DNA of 64,000 nucleotides from positions 1,536,001 through 1,600,000 of the forward strand of contig WLWT01000001.1 in assembly GCA_012103455.1 (NCBI GenBank), in the 5' to 3' direction. Positions 1 through 8,275 of this stretch are shown here, piece after piece. The stretch's first letter is position 1. Every line of letters begins with the position of its first letter. Position numbers and translations under genes: made by a program. Source of the stretch: Gammaproteobacteria bacterium. Its GTDB lineage: Bacteria > Pseudomonadota > Gammaproteobacteria > HK1. A model generated the notes under the pieces. That model made no database searches and was not told where the DNA came from. It worked only from the letters and a program-made list of their open reading frames with translations.

Positions 1-564
1 GTCGCCATGGGTCCTTGGTCTGCCCTAGCCACCGCCTGGCTGCCCGTACCATCGGTCATGGGCGAGAAAGGGGCTAGCATCGTATTGGAGCCGTCCAGGC
101 CCATTGGCGCCCATGCATTGTTTGGCGAATTCGTTGATGCGCAAGGTGAGCACCACAGTCCGGAAGTGTTTCCACGACCGGATGGACAAGTGTATCTGTG
201 CGGCGCCCCCGAGCGGGCATCGTTACCGGAGAACCCCTCTTCCATAGAACCCGGGCAGCCCGCTATCGATAAGCTGGTCACCATCGCCAACGCCTTATCT
301 AGCGGCCTTAAAGCGGCAACACTCGTTCAGGCCCAAGCCTGCTACCGGCCCATCGTCCACGACGCGCTGCCGGTCATGGGCCGCGTCGATGGTATCGACG
401 GCGCCTACATAGCCACCGCCCACAACTGTTGGGGTATTTTGAATGCACCGACCTCCGGCGAAGCGATGGCCGAACTCATCACCAACGGTCACACAGAACA
501 CGTCGATTTGGGGCCATTCGCGCCGGGGCGGTTGCTGCAGAGGCGGGCGGCGGCGTGGCGATGA
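1..564 (+). CDS. FAD-dependent oxidoreductase of the DAO family, C-terminal part (5' end outside window)
   Basis: The frame is open from base 1, so the gene starts upstream of the window; the ATG at base 7 is internal. About 187 residues are visible. The C-terminal stretch has the family signature: YRPIVHDALPVMG, then IATAHNCWGILNAP, then a GEAMAELI helix, the flavin-contacting end of D-amino-acid-oxidase/glycine-oxidase-type enzymes. The closest subtype by memory is the uncharacterised TDA3-like group rather than glycine oxidase, but the substrate cannot be read from this half. The FAD-binding Rossmann motif must lie upstream. It ends in TGA and is followed by a convergent amidohydrolase gene. 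Confidence 0.75.
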   Translation, partial: VAMGPWSALATAWLPVPSVMGEKGASIVLEPSRPIGAHALFGEFVDAQGEHHSPEVFPRPDGQVYLCGAPERASLPENPSSIEPGQPAIDKLVTIANALSSGLKAATLVQAQACYRPIVHDALPVMGRVDGIDGAYIATAHNCWGILNAPTSGEAMAELITNGHTEHVDLGPFAPGRLLQRRAAAWR

Positions 565-691
565 GCCAGCTAGGCGCGGATATAAGACCGATCGTGTTGC
601 CCGCATTTTGACGGCCTTAGTGCCGATGCATATCTCGCGCTGCCCCTTCACCTCGGCAAGACAGCATGAAACGCCTCGGCATTCGGACATT

Positions 692-1528
692 TCAACCAGT
701 TACGGTGGTCCGTCTCCACCCCCACCATGCACATATGGCCTCACCCATGACGAGGGCTTTGTCTGCTTCGGCTAGCCAGCTCAGTTCCTCGGTGAACAGG
801 GTGACGCACTCGCGCCAGGAGCAGGGCATCTTGGTGATGTCGGTACCCCAAAACGTACGCTCGGGGCCGAATGCTTCGTAAATTTGGCGAATAAAAGTAT
901 GCATCGCGGGAAACGGATACGCTTCGCTTGAATAACCGGGCGCACCGGTCGCTTTGACGGCGACGTTCGGATACTTGGCCAATGCCAGCAACTCCGGCAT
1001 ATGGGTCATGGAAGCAGCGTCTTTCAACGTCGTGTTGCCTCCCCTGCCGCCCAGATGATCGATAGTGATGCGCAATTGCGGATGACGCTCGGCGATGCGC
1101 CCGAACACGGCCAGGGAATCGGTGGCCAATACCGCCACCGGCACTCCCGCCACTTCCGCCGCCGCCCACAACCAATCGAGTTCCCCCTCGTGCAACAAGC
1201 GCTGATCCGGCTGATGCAAAAAGGTGTAGCGAAGGCCTAGCATGCCGGGCCGCTCCCTCCAGCCTGCAATTTTGGGTAAGGATTGTGCCTCATCCAAAGG
1301 CAACGAACCCATGATGGCAAAACGGCCCGGATAATCGCGTACCGCGGCGAATGCCATACTGTCAGCCCCCGGATCCCAGCTAGGAGGATGAATGATCGCA
1401 GCATTGATGCCACCCTCATCCATCATCCCGATGGCCTCTTCCGCCGTGAACGCTGTTACCTGGCGGTGCGCTGGGTTATTGGGTAAGCCGCTCCCCCAAA
1501 GATGAATTTGCGCATCGACTATTTGCAT
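692..1528 (-). CDS. amidohydrolase-2 family metal-dependent hydrolase
   Basis: A 278-residue TIM-barrel hydrolase. It opens with DAQIHLW (residues 5-11), a variant of the DxHxH metal-binding strand in which only the second histidine is kept. The middle carries ITIDHLGG and the C-terminal part FWGTD with the barrel's last-strand aspartate. These are hallmarks of the amidohydrolase_2 family (ACMSD, LigY/LigI and lactonase relatives), which hydrolyse or decarboxylate small cyclic or aromatic acids. The substrate is unknown. It is cytoplasmic, with no signal peptide. It lies downstream of an MFS carrier on the same strand, which may import its substrate. Confidence 0.75.
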   Translation of the reverse strand: MQIVDAQIHLWGSGLPNNPAHRQVTAFTAEEAIGMMDEGGINAAIIHPPSWDPGADSMAFAAVRDYPGRFAIMGSLPLDEAQSLPKIAGWRERPGMLGLRYTFLHQPDQRLLHEGELDWLWAAAEVAGVPVAVLATDSLAVFGRIAERHPQLRITIDHLGGRGGNTTLKDAASMTHMPELLALAKYPNVAVKATGAPGYSSEAYPFPAMHTFIRQIYEAFGPERTFWGTDITKMPCSWRECVTLFTEELSWLAEADKALVMGEAICAWWGWRRTTVTG

Positions 1529-1539
1529 GATCTTGATCT

Positions 1540-1720
1540 CGCGTTCATTTCGGCAACAATGCCATAACTCACCGACAGACCTAAGCCAGTCCCCTTGCCC
1601 GGCTCCTCAGCGGTAAAAACAGTTCAAAATCCTTCCAGGCAGTTGCAGCACTGCATCGCTCAGACCCACTTTGCCAATATCATGCAAGGGGGCGGCTAGA
1701 GCAATGCGCCGGCTCAAGGC
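1540..1720 (-). pseudogene. remnants of an HD-GYP domain and a histidine-kinase G2 box
   Basis: Read on the minus strand, the gap between the MFS and amidohydrolase genes encodes two unrelated conserved scraps. First comes LAAPLHDIGKVGLSDAVLQ, the metal-binding heart of an HD-GYP c-di-GMP phosphodiesterase, ending at a TGA. In another frame follows PGKGTGLGLSVSYGIVAEM, the nucleotide-binding G2 box of a histidine kinase. Neither has a start or a full domain. This is what remains of a sensor/response-regulator gene pair after internal deletion. Confidence 0.6.
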
Positions 1721-3009
1721 TGACGCATCCGGCTTTTGGGCATCGTTGCCGCCAAGAAACAAAAAGCGCCCAGCAAAGAGCCTGCGGCAAGAATAATAAA
1801 TCCCAGCCGGTAATCACCGGTCACGTCAGCCATGTATCCCGCGAATACAGGACCGGTGGACATACCGAACATGACGATCAGTGCGGACAAACCCATAATG
1901 GTGCCAAAGGAGCTGGCGCCGAAGTAATCTGCCCGCATCGCCGTCATCAAAGGTCCGCGCACGCCCCAGGCAAAGCCGTGAATGGTAACCGCCGTCACCA
2001 ACACGGCCACGGAATTGGCATAGGCCACCATAGCGAGCCCTGTGGCATGCCCGGCCAGACAAGCGGCACACAAGATCCGTTTAGAAAAAAGATCGCCCAC
2101 TAAACCGCCCGTCAACACACCGGCGACTTGCATGGCCGTCATCAACGCAACGACGTTGCCAGCACCGGTTAGCGACATGGCGAGCGGCCCCTGGGTGATG
2201 TGCGAGATGAGATGCACCATCAGACACGAGACAGTCAGCAAAGCGAGCGCGTGCCCCAGGGAGATAAACCAGAACGCCCGCGTGCGCACCGCTTCCATCG
2301 GCCCCAGATCAGGCCGCTCGGTTGTGGCCGGCGCACCGGCTTTACCACCGGCCCCTTGCGCTACACGGATACCGTCCATGACCTCGCCGTAAGCATCAGG
2401 CCGGTGGCGGAACACTTGCGCCAGCGGCAACCCGGTAAGGATCACGATAACGCCCGACGCAAAAGCGGTCACCCGCCAACCAAAAGTATCGAGCGCGAAC
2501 ACAACAAGGGGTACGCAAAGACCGCCCACGGAGAAGCCGAGCTGAGAGAGGGCCACGGCTTTGGAGCGGTGGCGGTTGAACCAGCTCACCACCGCCACCA
2601 TGACCGTGGCAAAACCGCCCAAGCTCGAGCCAATAGCGATGATCGCGAAAGTGACATAGAAAGACAGCACCGATTCCACTTGGCTAAATAACATAAAACC
2701 GATGCCGTACATCACCGTGCCAGCCCGCAAAACCGCCCTTGGCCCGTACCGGTCAACCAGCCAACCTTGCAGCGGGCCGAGCAAGCCGCTCTCGATGCGG
2801 GTCAAAGCGAAAGCCCCCGCGACCAAGGCTTTACTCCAGCCGAATTCCTCCTGCAAAAGAACCACATAAGCGCCGTACGACTGCATCCACAGCAGGCTTG
2901 AAAGCAAGTGAATGCCGGCGCTGCAGAGCACTATCCACCAGCCGTAGAACACCCGCCCTTGGGGTCTTACGATCGAATTGAAGCCAACTAAATTGAAGCG
3001 ATTGAACAT
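1714..3009 (-). CDS. major facilitator superfamily transporter
   Basis: A 431-residue protein with about twelve hydrophobic segments, in the monocarboxylate/oxalate-formate-type branch of the MFS. It starts with a short basic tail and GWWIVLCSAGIHLL (TM1), has the loop-2/3 motif GWLVDRYGPRAVLRAG (variant of the MFS A motif G-x-x-x-D-R-x-G-R), and a second-half counterpart GDLFSKRI. The central loop, about residues 205-240, is hydrophilic. It probably carries a small organic acid across the inner membrane. It sits upstream of the amidohydrolase on the same strand, with regulatory-gene debris between. The substrate is not determinable. Confidence 0.85.
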   Translation of the reverse strand: MFNRFNLVGFNSIVRPQGRVFYGWWIVLCSAGIHLLSSLLWMQSYGAYVVLLQEEFGWSKALVAGAFALTRIESGLLGPLQGWLVDRYGPRAVLRAGTVMYGIGFMLFSQVESVLSFYVTFAIIAIGSSLGGFATVMVAVVSWFNRHRSKAVALSQLGFSVGGLCVPLVVFALDTFGWRVTAFASGVIVILTGLPLAQVFRHRPDAYGEVMDGIRVAQGAGGKAGAPATTERPDLGPMEAVRTRAFWFISLGHALALLTVSCLMVHLISHITQGPLAMSLTGAGNVVALMTAMQVAGVLTGGLVGDLFSKRILCAACLAGHATGLAMVAYANSVAVLVTAVTIHGFAWGVRGPLMTAMRADYFGASSFGTIMGLSALIVMFGMSTGPVFAGYMADVTGDYRLGFIILAAGSLLGAFCFLAATMPKSRMRQP

Positions 3010-3173
3010 GGAGGGCTCGCACGAATGACGGCAGCGGCCACGGCCTGCTAGATTTTAGACGAGGCGCGGTTTGCGGCGGATGTTTGCCTACCAGTGGACG
3101 GTGGCCGGAGTATTGGCAGACAAACAAAGAACGGGTACGTGCGGACACACGTACCCGGTGTAGACGGACCAGA

Positions 3174-3518
3174 CTAGCGGTCCCAAGCTTCTTTCTTTTT
3201 GTTGATATCCGGTGGTGCATTCACCCTATCGCGCACAGCGGATGAGAAAGTGCGATCAAACAGCTCACGCTCCGCTTCCGGGCCGGCTATCCTGGTCACT
3301 GCGGCGCAAGCGAAGTGCATACCGAGCCCGCCTATGATGCGGGCCGCTTTGAACGGCATGGTGTCGAATCGATCGTAGAGATCGCCGTGGTCGCCTTGCG
3401 AATAGTTTTGGCCCTGCGAATACTTCTGCGCCGATGCTCGACCGCTAGCGGTTGCCGATCCGGCGGGCAGTACACTGACTGCAACCCACTTGTTAAATGC
3501 CTTGACGCAGTGTTGCAT
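3174..3518 (-). CDS. hypothetical protein, 114 aa
   Basis: A short reading frame with a possible Shine-Dalgarno (GAGAG) about 6 nt before the ATG. The protein has no family I recognise. The N-terminal third is weakly hydrophobic and then rich in Gln, Ser and Gly (two near-identical QxYSQG units around residues 31-42). The C-terminal half, from about residue 50, looks like a compact charged domain ending in a Lys-rich tail. It lies alone between the MFS gene and the 2OG oxygenase. It could be a real orphan gene; only composition and the RBS support it. Confidence 0.35.
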   Translation of the reverse strand: MQHCVKAFNKWVAVSVLPAGSATASGRASAQKYSQGQNYSQGDHGDLYDRFDTMPFKAARIIGGLGMHFACAAVTRIAGPEAERELFDRTFSSAVRDRVNAPPDINKKKEAWDR

Positions 3519-3582
3519 AGTTACTCTCGAAATGACTAGCCGCCCGGTTTCGAGTCACCCCGGCGGCGGCCATGATAAAACT

Positions 3583-3606
3583 ATAGACCCTGTTATAGAC
3601 CCTGTT
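3583..3606. repeat. 12-bp perfect tandem duplication
   Basis: The unit ATAGACCCTGTT occurs twice head to tail in the gap between the 114-aa hypothetical gene and the 2OG oxygenase. It is one of the many short tandem duplications in this window. Confidence 0.9.
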
Positions 3607-3738
3607 TGAAATTTCGCTCGTCCAATCGCAGCGGCGCGCTTGACGATTTCGATGTGCAATTTCCTATCGTCACGCCGGTGTGATTCTTATCTGAAGCTAC
3701 AGATGATGGCCGAAGCACTTGAGTGAATAAAAGCCATG

Positions 3739-4428
3739 TCAATCGTCCGGAAAATGCATCCAGCCGGTGATGATATATTTGCGTCCGCCCGTTACCGGCA
3801 AGCCCCGGTGTGCATGTGTCCACTCCGCTGGCCAAATCAAAGTCTTGCCCGCCTCAGGCCGCACTTTTAAACCGAAGTGCACGAACTCCGTTTCGCCGTT
3901 CGCCGGTACGTCGTTTAAAGGTACGTCGTTTAAATACGTCATCCACGCCAACACGCGGTGCAAATGACCGAGCGACGTACGCTCGGAGTGCACGCTGGAG
4001 AAATGCCCGCCTTCCTCATAACGCTGAATATTGAATGGACCGATGTGGACCCGATCTAAAAATTCGCCCAAGAAGGGCCACTGCTTGGTGTAATCCTTAA
4101 AGCACTCGAGCAGGGCATCCATGTAGGTCTTGAACGGTGCGTGGGATCGAAGCTCAAGCGCGCGTGGCGAGATAGTGAGATCGGTGGACCGCTTGATAGT
4201 CTCATCAACTCGGCCATCGCCGATGGTCCCCACTTTGTGCTGATTTTCTCTTGCCTCAAAAAAAGCGATCAGCCGTTCGCATAACACCGGATTGGCAAGC
4301 TGCCAACAGCCCACGAAATGGGGCGCCACCGCCTGCTCAATGGGCCTTGGTTCAATGGGGGCCGGTTCAATAGAAGCCAGTTCAATAGGGGCTGGGACAC
4401 TATCGTGCGAAGGTAACGGATCAGACAT
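3739..4428 (-). CDS. 2-oxoglutarate/Fe(II)-dependent oxygenase (prolyl-4-hydroxylase-like)
   Basis: A 229-residue cytoplasmic dioxygenase of the 2OG-FeII_Oxy_3 type. Metal ligands visible are HSE (about residues 145-147, an HxE rather than HxD pair) and the distal histidine in WTHAHRG; the 2-oxoglutarate-binding arginine is probably in GGRKYIITGW. The jelly roll is preceded by a Pro-Ile-Glu-rich tail made by four 15-bp DNA repeats (4336-4395), and a second in-frame 15-bp duplication (3905-3934) doubles LNDVP. The ATG lies only 2 bp from a miniature element whose terminal repeat supplies AGGTG as the apparent ribosome-binding site. A TPR gene lies upstream on the same strand; TPR and P4H-like domains often occur together. 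The substrate is unknown. Confidence 0.8.
   Translation of the reverse strand: MSDPLPSHDSVPAPIELASIEPAPIEPRPIEQAVAPHFVGCWQLANPVLCERLIAFFEARENQHKVGTIGDGRVDETIKRSTDLTISPRALELRSHAPFKTYMDALLECFKDYTKQWPFLGEFLDRVHIGPFNIQRYEEGGHFSSVHSERTSLGHLHRVLAWMTYLNDVPLNDVPANGETEFVHFGLKVRPEAGKTLIWPAEWTHAHRGLPVTGGRKYIITGWMHFPDD
4336..4395. repeat. four imperfect 15-bp tandem repeats inside the 2OG oxygenase gene
   Basis: Units of the form TTCAATRGGGGCCGG, at 4336-4350, 4351-4365, 4366-4380 and 4381-4395, encode on the minus strand the (A/P)PIE(x) repeats at the N-terminus of the oxygenase. They keep frame because the unit is 15 bp. Confidence 0.85.
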
Positions 4429-4430
4429 AG

Positions 4431-4571
4431 GGGCACCTGCTAAAAATGCACTTTTTCCGCGATTGCGGCGTCAGCGCCGTGCTCGAATCCTCAGGTATCA
4501 CCTATACACTGCGGTTCTGCGCGCGGTGCTTCCTTGCACTCACGAAAAAATGACTATTTTTAGAGGTGCCC
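4431..4571. mobile_element. miniature inverted-repeat element (MITE), copy A, intact
   Basis: A 141-bp element. The left end is GGGCACCTGCTAAAAAT; the right end read inward is GGGCACCTCTAAAAAT. A 4-bp target duplication ATAG flanks it (4427-4430 and 4572-4575). It has no transposase, so it is non-autonomous. The TIR and 4-bp duplication resemble the IS5/IS4 superfamilies, but I cannot name the parent. It sits between the 2OG oxygenase start and the end of the TPR gene. Confidence 0.9.
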
Positions 4572-4580
4572 ATAGATAGC

Positions 4581-5486
4581 TCAATATACGATGCGCGCGG
4601 CACCCTCACCGCCGGTTCTGAATTCAACCACGCCATGGCCTTCACGGCGCCGGCGTAGTCCCTCTTGGTGTTGCCCCATGGCCAACAATGTCAGACCGAG
4701 TGCACTGCTGGCACCGGCGAATCCGGGATCCAACCGCAACGCTTCCCTAAAACAACCGCCAGCCTCTTCGTAACGGGCTAGCGCGTGCAACACAAGGCCC
4801 AAGTTGGTATGAACCTGCGGCATATGCGGGGCTAAATCGGCTGCCCGCCGCTGCGATGCCAGCGCGCGCTCCAACATGCCCAATCGCTGTTGCGCGTTAC
4901 CCAAATTGCTGTAGGCGGCGGCGAAGTCCGGGGCCAGCTCGACTGCTCTGAGAAGATAGGCCACGGCGTCTTGTTTTTGCCCGGCTTCCAACAGCGCGCT
5001 GCCCAAATTGCAATACACTCCCGGATCTCGAGGCGCGAGTCGAACGGCCATGCGAAAACATTCGACCGCCTCGATATAGTGCCCAAGTTCACTGAGTGCA
5101 TTGCCTAGATTGGTATGGGCATCGGCCACCTCCGGGGCCAGCCGCACCACTTGGCGGTAGATAGCTATAGCCTCACCGGTACACCCTTGGGAGGCGAGAA
5201 TTCGCGCCCGGCTACTCAACACGGCGGGATGGCTGGGGGCTGACTGCAGTGCTTGGTCAACCAGTTGCAGAGCCAGGTCCGAATCGCCGTTTTGGTGAAC
5301 CAGTGTAGCGCGCAAATGCAGCGCGTCCGGATTGCGCGGCGCGCGCCGCAGAACTTCCACATAACACTGTTCCGCCTGGCGCAACTGGCCAGCGCTATGG
5401 TAGTGCATACCTTGTTCCAGTATGCGTCGCGTGGCATCGGCCGCACCGGGGTGCCGCCGAATTTTGCTCTTTTTGTTACCTTTCAA
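4581..5486 (-). CDS. tetratricopeptide-repeat protein
   Basis: 301 residues made almost wholly of TPR units (about seven 34-residue repeats, residues 20-275), with the canonical pattern NLGxAxxxxGxxxxAxxxxxxAxxLxP. There is no signal peptide. TPR arrays are protein-binding scaffolds, and this one probably serves the neighbouring 2OG oxygenase on the same strand. The only in-frame start before the repeats is TTG at 5486, two codons after a stop; the next ATG is residue 27. The C-terminus ends 10 bp from MITE copy A and may have been shortened by that insertion: its last residues do not look like a finished domain. Confidence 0.8.
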   Translation of the reverse strand: MKGNKKSKIRRHPGAADATRRILEQGMHYHSAGQLRQAEQCYVEVLRRAPRNPDALHLRATLVHQNGDSDLALQLVDQALQSAPSHPAVLSSRARILASQGCTGEAIAIYRQVVRLAPEVADAHTNLGNALSELGHYIEAVECFRMAVRLAPRDPGVYCNLGSALLEAGQKQDAVAYLLRAVELAPDFAAAYSNLGNAQQRLGMLERALASQRRAADLAPHMPQVHTNLGLVLHALARYEEAGGCFREALRLDPGFAGASSALGLTLLAMGQHQEGLRRRREGHGVVEFRTGGEGAARIVY

Positions 5487-5524
5487 AGCTTACTCATCAA
5501 AACTTACCCCTCAAAACTTACCCC
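5483..5524. repeat. 14-bp tandem repeat on a stop codon (three units, one decayed)
   Basis: Two perfect units of TCAAAACTTACCCC (5497-5510, 5511-5524) and a degenerate third (5483-5496). On the minus strand each unit contains the last codons and TGA stop of the acyl-CoA dehydrogenase gene, so the Gly-Lys-Phe-stop segment is present twice and nearly a third time. Confidence 0.9.
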
Positions 5525-6743
5525 GGGGCAGATCGGTGAAGGGCAACTCCTTATCGACGCGAATATCCGGCGGCAAACCGAGCACCCGCTCGGCGATGAT
5601 GTTGCGCAAGATCTCATCGGTGCCACCGGCGATGCGCAGCCCCGGCGAGGCCATCATGCCTTGCTGAAACGCCGCCTCCATGGGCGCCAATTCGGCATCG
5701 GTACTAGCGCCCGCTTGGTCTAACAGATCCAAAGCGAACAGCGATATCTCCTGCATTTTACGAGCTGCCACCACCTTGCCGATGGAGGCTTCAGGTCCCG
5801 GTGTTTGCCCGCGGGACAACGCCGTCATGGTGCGAAACTGGGTAAATTTAAGCCCTTGCTGCTCAACGTACCAATCGGCCAAGCGCTCGCGCACAGCGGA
5901 ATCGGCGATGGCCGGCCCGCTTTCCAACTCGAGATTACGGGCCAGTTCAAATACTTCATCGAAATCCGGCGCACGCGAGCCGCCTACGGCGAGGCGTTCG
6001 TTCATCAAGGTGGTCAGCGAAACCTGCCAGCCCTGCCCCACTTCGCCCAAACGCTGAGAGTCCGCAATGCGCACATCAGTGAAATACACTTCGTTGAAGT
6101 TGGCTGCACCCGAGATCTGATGGATGGGCCGGATCTCGACACCCGGCGATTTCATATGCAAAAAGAAATAAGTCAACCCTTTATGCTTGGGCGCATCCGG
6201 ATCGGAGCGCGTCACCAAAACACCGTAGTCGGCGAAGTGAGCGCCGGAGGTCCAAACTTTTTGCCCATTGATGATCCAATCGTCCCCATCGCGCACCGCC
6301 CGGGTGCGCAGCCCGGCCAGATCGGAACCGCTGGCCGGTTCCGAGAACAATTGGCACCAAATCTCCTCGCCGGTCAACGCTTTGCGCGTATAACGCTGAA
6401 CCACCTCAGGATCACCGTGCTTCATCAGCGTGGGCAAGCACATGCCCAGACCGATCTCGAACACGCCGGTAGGCACCAGATAATTGGCTTCTTCTTGCTC
6501 GTAGATAACGTCGAAGATCGGAGCGAGGCCGCGGCCCCCGAACGGTTCCGGCCAAGTCATGCAAGCAAAACCGGCTTGCGCTTTTTTCGCCTGCCACGCT
6601 TTCGCCCGGACAACGGAACCGGCTACGTCCAGTTTCGGTAAAGTGCTGGTGGCGCCGGACTTACGCTCAGCGTTGGCAGCAAGAAACGCTTTAACGTCTT
6701 CGCGGAATTTACCTTCATCGGGCGTATCGGAAAAGTCCATCAC
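5511..6743 (-). CDS. acyl-CoA dehydrogenase
   Basis: A 410-residue flavoprotein of the acyl-CoA dehydrogenase family, catalysing alpha,beta-dehydrogenation of an acyl-CoA with electrons passed to ETF. It has the FAD/substrate signature FSEPASGSDLAGLRTRA (about residues 133-149), WIINGQKVWTSG, and a C-terminal helical domain with GGTDEILRNIIAERVLGLP. It overlaps the next acyl-CoA dehydrogenase gene by 4 bp (ATGA), so the two are translationally coupled and probably form a heteromeric enzyme, as in steroid or long-side-chain degradation ACADs. The chain-length preference cannot be inferred. Confidence 0.88.
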   Translation of the reverse strand: MMDFSDTPDEGKFREDVKAFLAANAERKSGATSTLPKLDVAGSVVRAKAWQAKKAQAGFACMTWPEPFGGRGLAPIFDVIYEQEEANYLVPTGVFEIGLGMCLPTLMKHGDPEVVQRYTRKALTGEEIWCQLFSEPASGSDLAGLRTRAVRDGDDWIINGQKVWTSGAHFADYGVLVTRSDPDAPKHKGLTYFFLHMKSPGVEIRPIHQISGAANFNEVYFTDVRIADSQRLGEVGQGWQVSLTTLMNERLAVGGSRAPDFDEVFELARNLELESGPAIADSAVRERLADWYVEQQGLKFTQFRTMTALSRGQTPGPEASIGKVVAARKMQEISLFALDLLDQAGASTDAELAPMEAAFQQGMMASPGLRIAGGTDEILRNIIAERVLGLPPDIRVDKELPFTDLPRGKF

Positions 6744-7864
6744 ATAGTCTCCGCTTGCGGTGCATTACGCGCCTCGATCCGGCCCACTAAACGGTCTTTC
6801 CACACCCGCGCTGAACCGAGCGCGAGTCCCAGTGACTTAGCGCGGCGGTAATAAAGATGACAATCGAGTTCCCAGGTAAAACCCATGCCGCCGTGGACTT
6901 GAATATTCTCCTTGGCGGCCAGCTCAAACGCTCTACAACCTGCCACCCGGGCAGCGGCGGCAGCCAGGGGCAATTCCGGCGCATCGGCCTGCAGAGCCCA
7001 GGCACCATAGTAAGCGTTTGAACGGGCTAATTCGGTGGCAATGTAAACATCGGCTAATTTGTGTTTGATGGCCTGAAATGAACCGATGGGACGGCCAAAA
7101 GCAAACCGTTCATTGGCGTACTCCTTGGCCATATCAAGGCACGCCTGGGCGCCACCCACCTGCTCGAAGGCGGCCAGAACCACGGCCCGGTTCCATAGAT
7201 CATCGAGCACCGCCCAACCGTCCTCAGTGCCTAAACGCTCCACCGGCACGCCATCAAAAGACACACTGGCCGCGGGCCTCGAGGGATCGGTCATCTCCAG
7301 ATCGCGTACCTCCATGCCTGCTTGCCCGGTCTCGGCCAGATAAAGACCATAGCCGGCACCCTCGCGCGCCAACACTACCAGCAGCTGCGCACTCTTGCCA
7401 TCCGCCACCGGGCTCTTCCTACCCGTTAGCTCTCCAGCACTGATCTGCGCTCGCACCCGGCTGGGGGTCAGCGGTCCCGCCGCTTCATGGCTAGCCAGCG
7501 CGCCCACCACATCACCTGCTACCAATTTGGGCAACCAGCGGTTTTGCTGTGCGTGGTTACCATGACACAGTAGCGCCTGGGTCACTAAATAGACCGAAGA
7601 GATAAACGGCACCGCCGCATTGGCCCGGCCCAACTCCTCGGCGATCACACACAGGTCTACTTGACCGAGGCCAGCGCCACCGAATTCATCGGGAACCACC
7701 GCCCCCAGCCAACCCAGCTCAGCCATCTCCTGCCACAGTTCCTCGTCAAAACCACCGCCGGCATCCACTAGAGCACGGGCTCGCTTGCAGGCTGCACGCT
7801 CCTCAAGAAAACGCCGTACCTGCTCCCGCAGCAGCTTTTGCTCGTCAGAGAAATCGAAATTCAA
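6740..7864 (-). CDS. acyl-CoA dehydrogenase, second subunit/paralogue
   Basis: 374 residues, first gene of the pair. The N-terminal helical domain starts NFDFSDEQKLLREQVRRFL, the middle beta domain is weakly conserved, and the C-terminal domain keeps QVGGAQACLDMAKEYANERFAFGRPIGSFQ in separated blocks and VHGGMGFTWE near residue 320. The classical EPxxGSD FAD motif is missing (ASHEAAGPL in its place). This is usual for the degenerate partner of alpha2beta2 heterotetrameric acyl-CoA dehydrogenases, where each subunit gives half of the active site. It overlaps the downstream gene by ATGA. Confidence 0.85.
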   Translation of the reverse strand: MNFDFSDEQKLLREQVRRFLEERAACKRARALVDAGGGFDEELWQEMAELGWLGAVVPDEFGGAGLGQVDLCVIAEELGRANAAVPFISSVYLVTQALLCHGNHAQQNRWLPKLVAGDVVGALASHEAAGPLTPSRVRAQISAGELTGRKSPVADGKSAQLLVVLAREGAGYGLYLAETGQAGMEVRDLEMTDPSRPAASVSFDGVPVERLGTEDGWAVLDDLWNRAVVLAAFEQVGGAQACLDMAKEYANERFAFGRPIGSFQAIKHKLADVYIATELARSNAYYGAWALQADAPELPLAAAAARVAGCRAFELAAKENIQVHGGMGFTWELDCHLYYRRAKSLGLALGSARVWKDRLVGRIEARNAPQAETM

Positions 7865-8275
7865 ATGCGTCTACCCCCAATCCCGGTATCTTCTGCCATC
7901 GTTGCAGGCACGAGTATGCCGTGCCTTACAAGCGCTTGGCTATCGGACCACTCGCGCTCTTTGCTTGAGAATATGACTGGCTCTGATTGGCGGTCGCGTT
8001 GACCCCTGAGTTTCTAACACCAACTACTGCCAGAGCGATTCTTACCAAACAGGTCTCTTGAGTTTGATGGATTAATAGTTTTTCGTCGCAAAAAAGCTTC
8101 ATGTATCCATTTCTGCACTTCATACGGGTCCCTTGGCCAGTTGTATATTTTTGCAAACCCGCAATCGACATTATCATGCAATCTAGGTGGTACAGTGCAT
8201 TTGTCGCAAGTAGACATAGCTGTTCGTGGATAAGTTGGAAGAAGTATGCCCAACAATCCAGTTCTGGAGTTACTA

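Noticed and set aside
3905..3934. Frame-breaking duplication in the 2OG oxygenase gene
   Set aside because: The unit is 15 bp and in frame; it only doubles LNDVP in a loop and does not disrupt the gene.
4431..4571. Small conserved protein gene inside the MITE (Arg-rich peptide ending HEKMTIF)
   Set aside because: The same frame appears in every MITE copy, has no RBS, and varies with indels; it is a by-product of the repeat.
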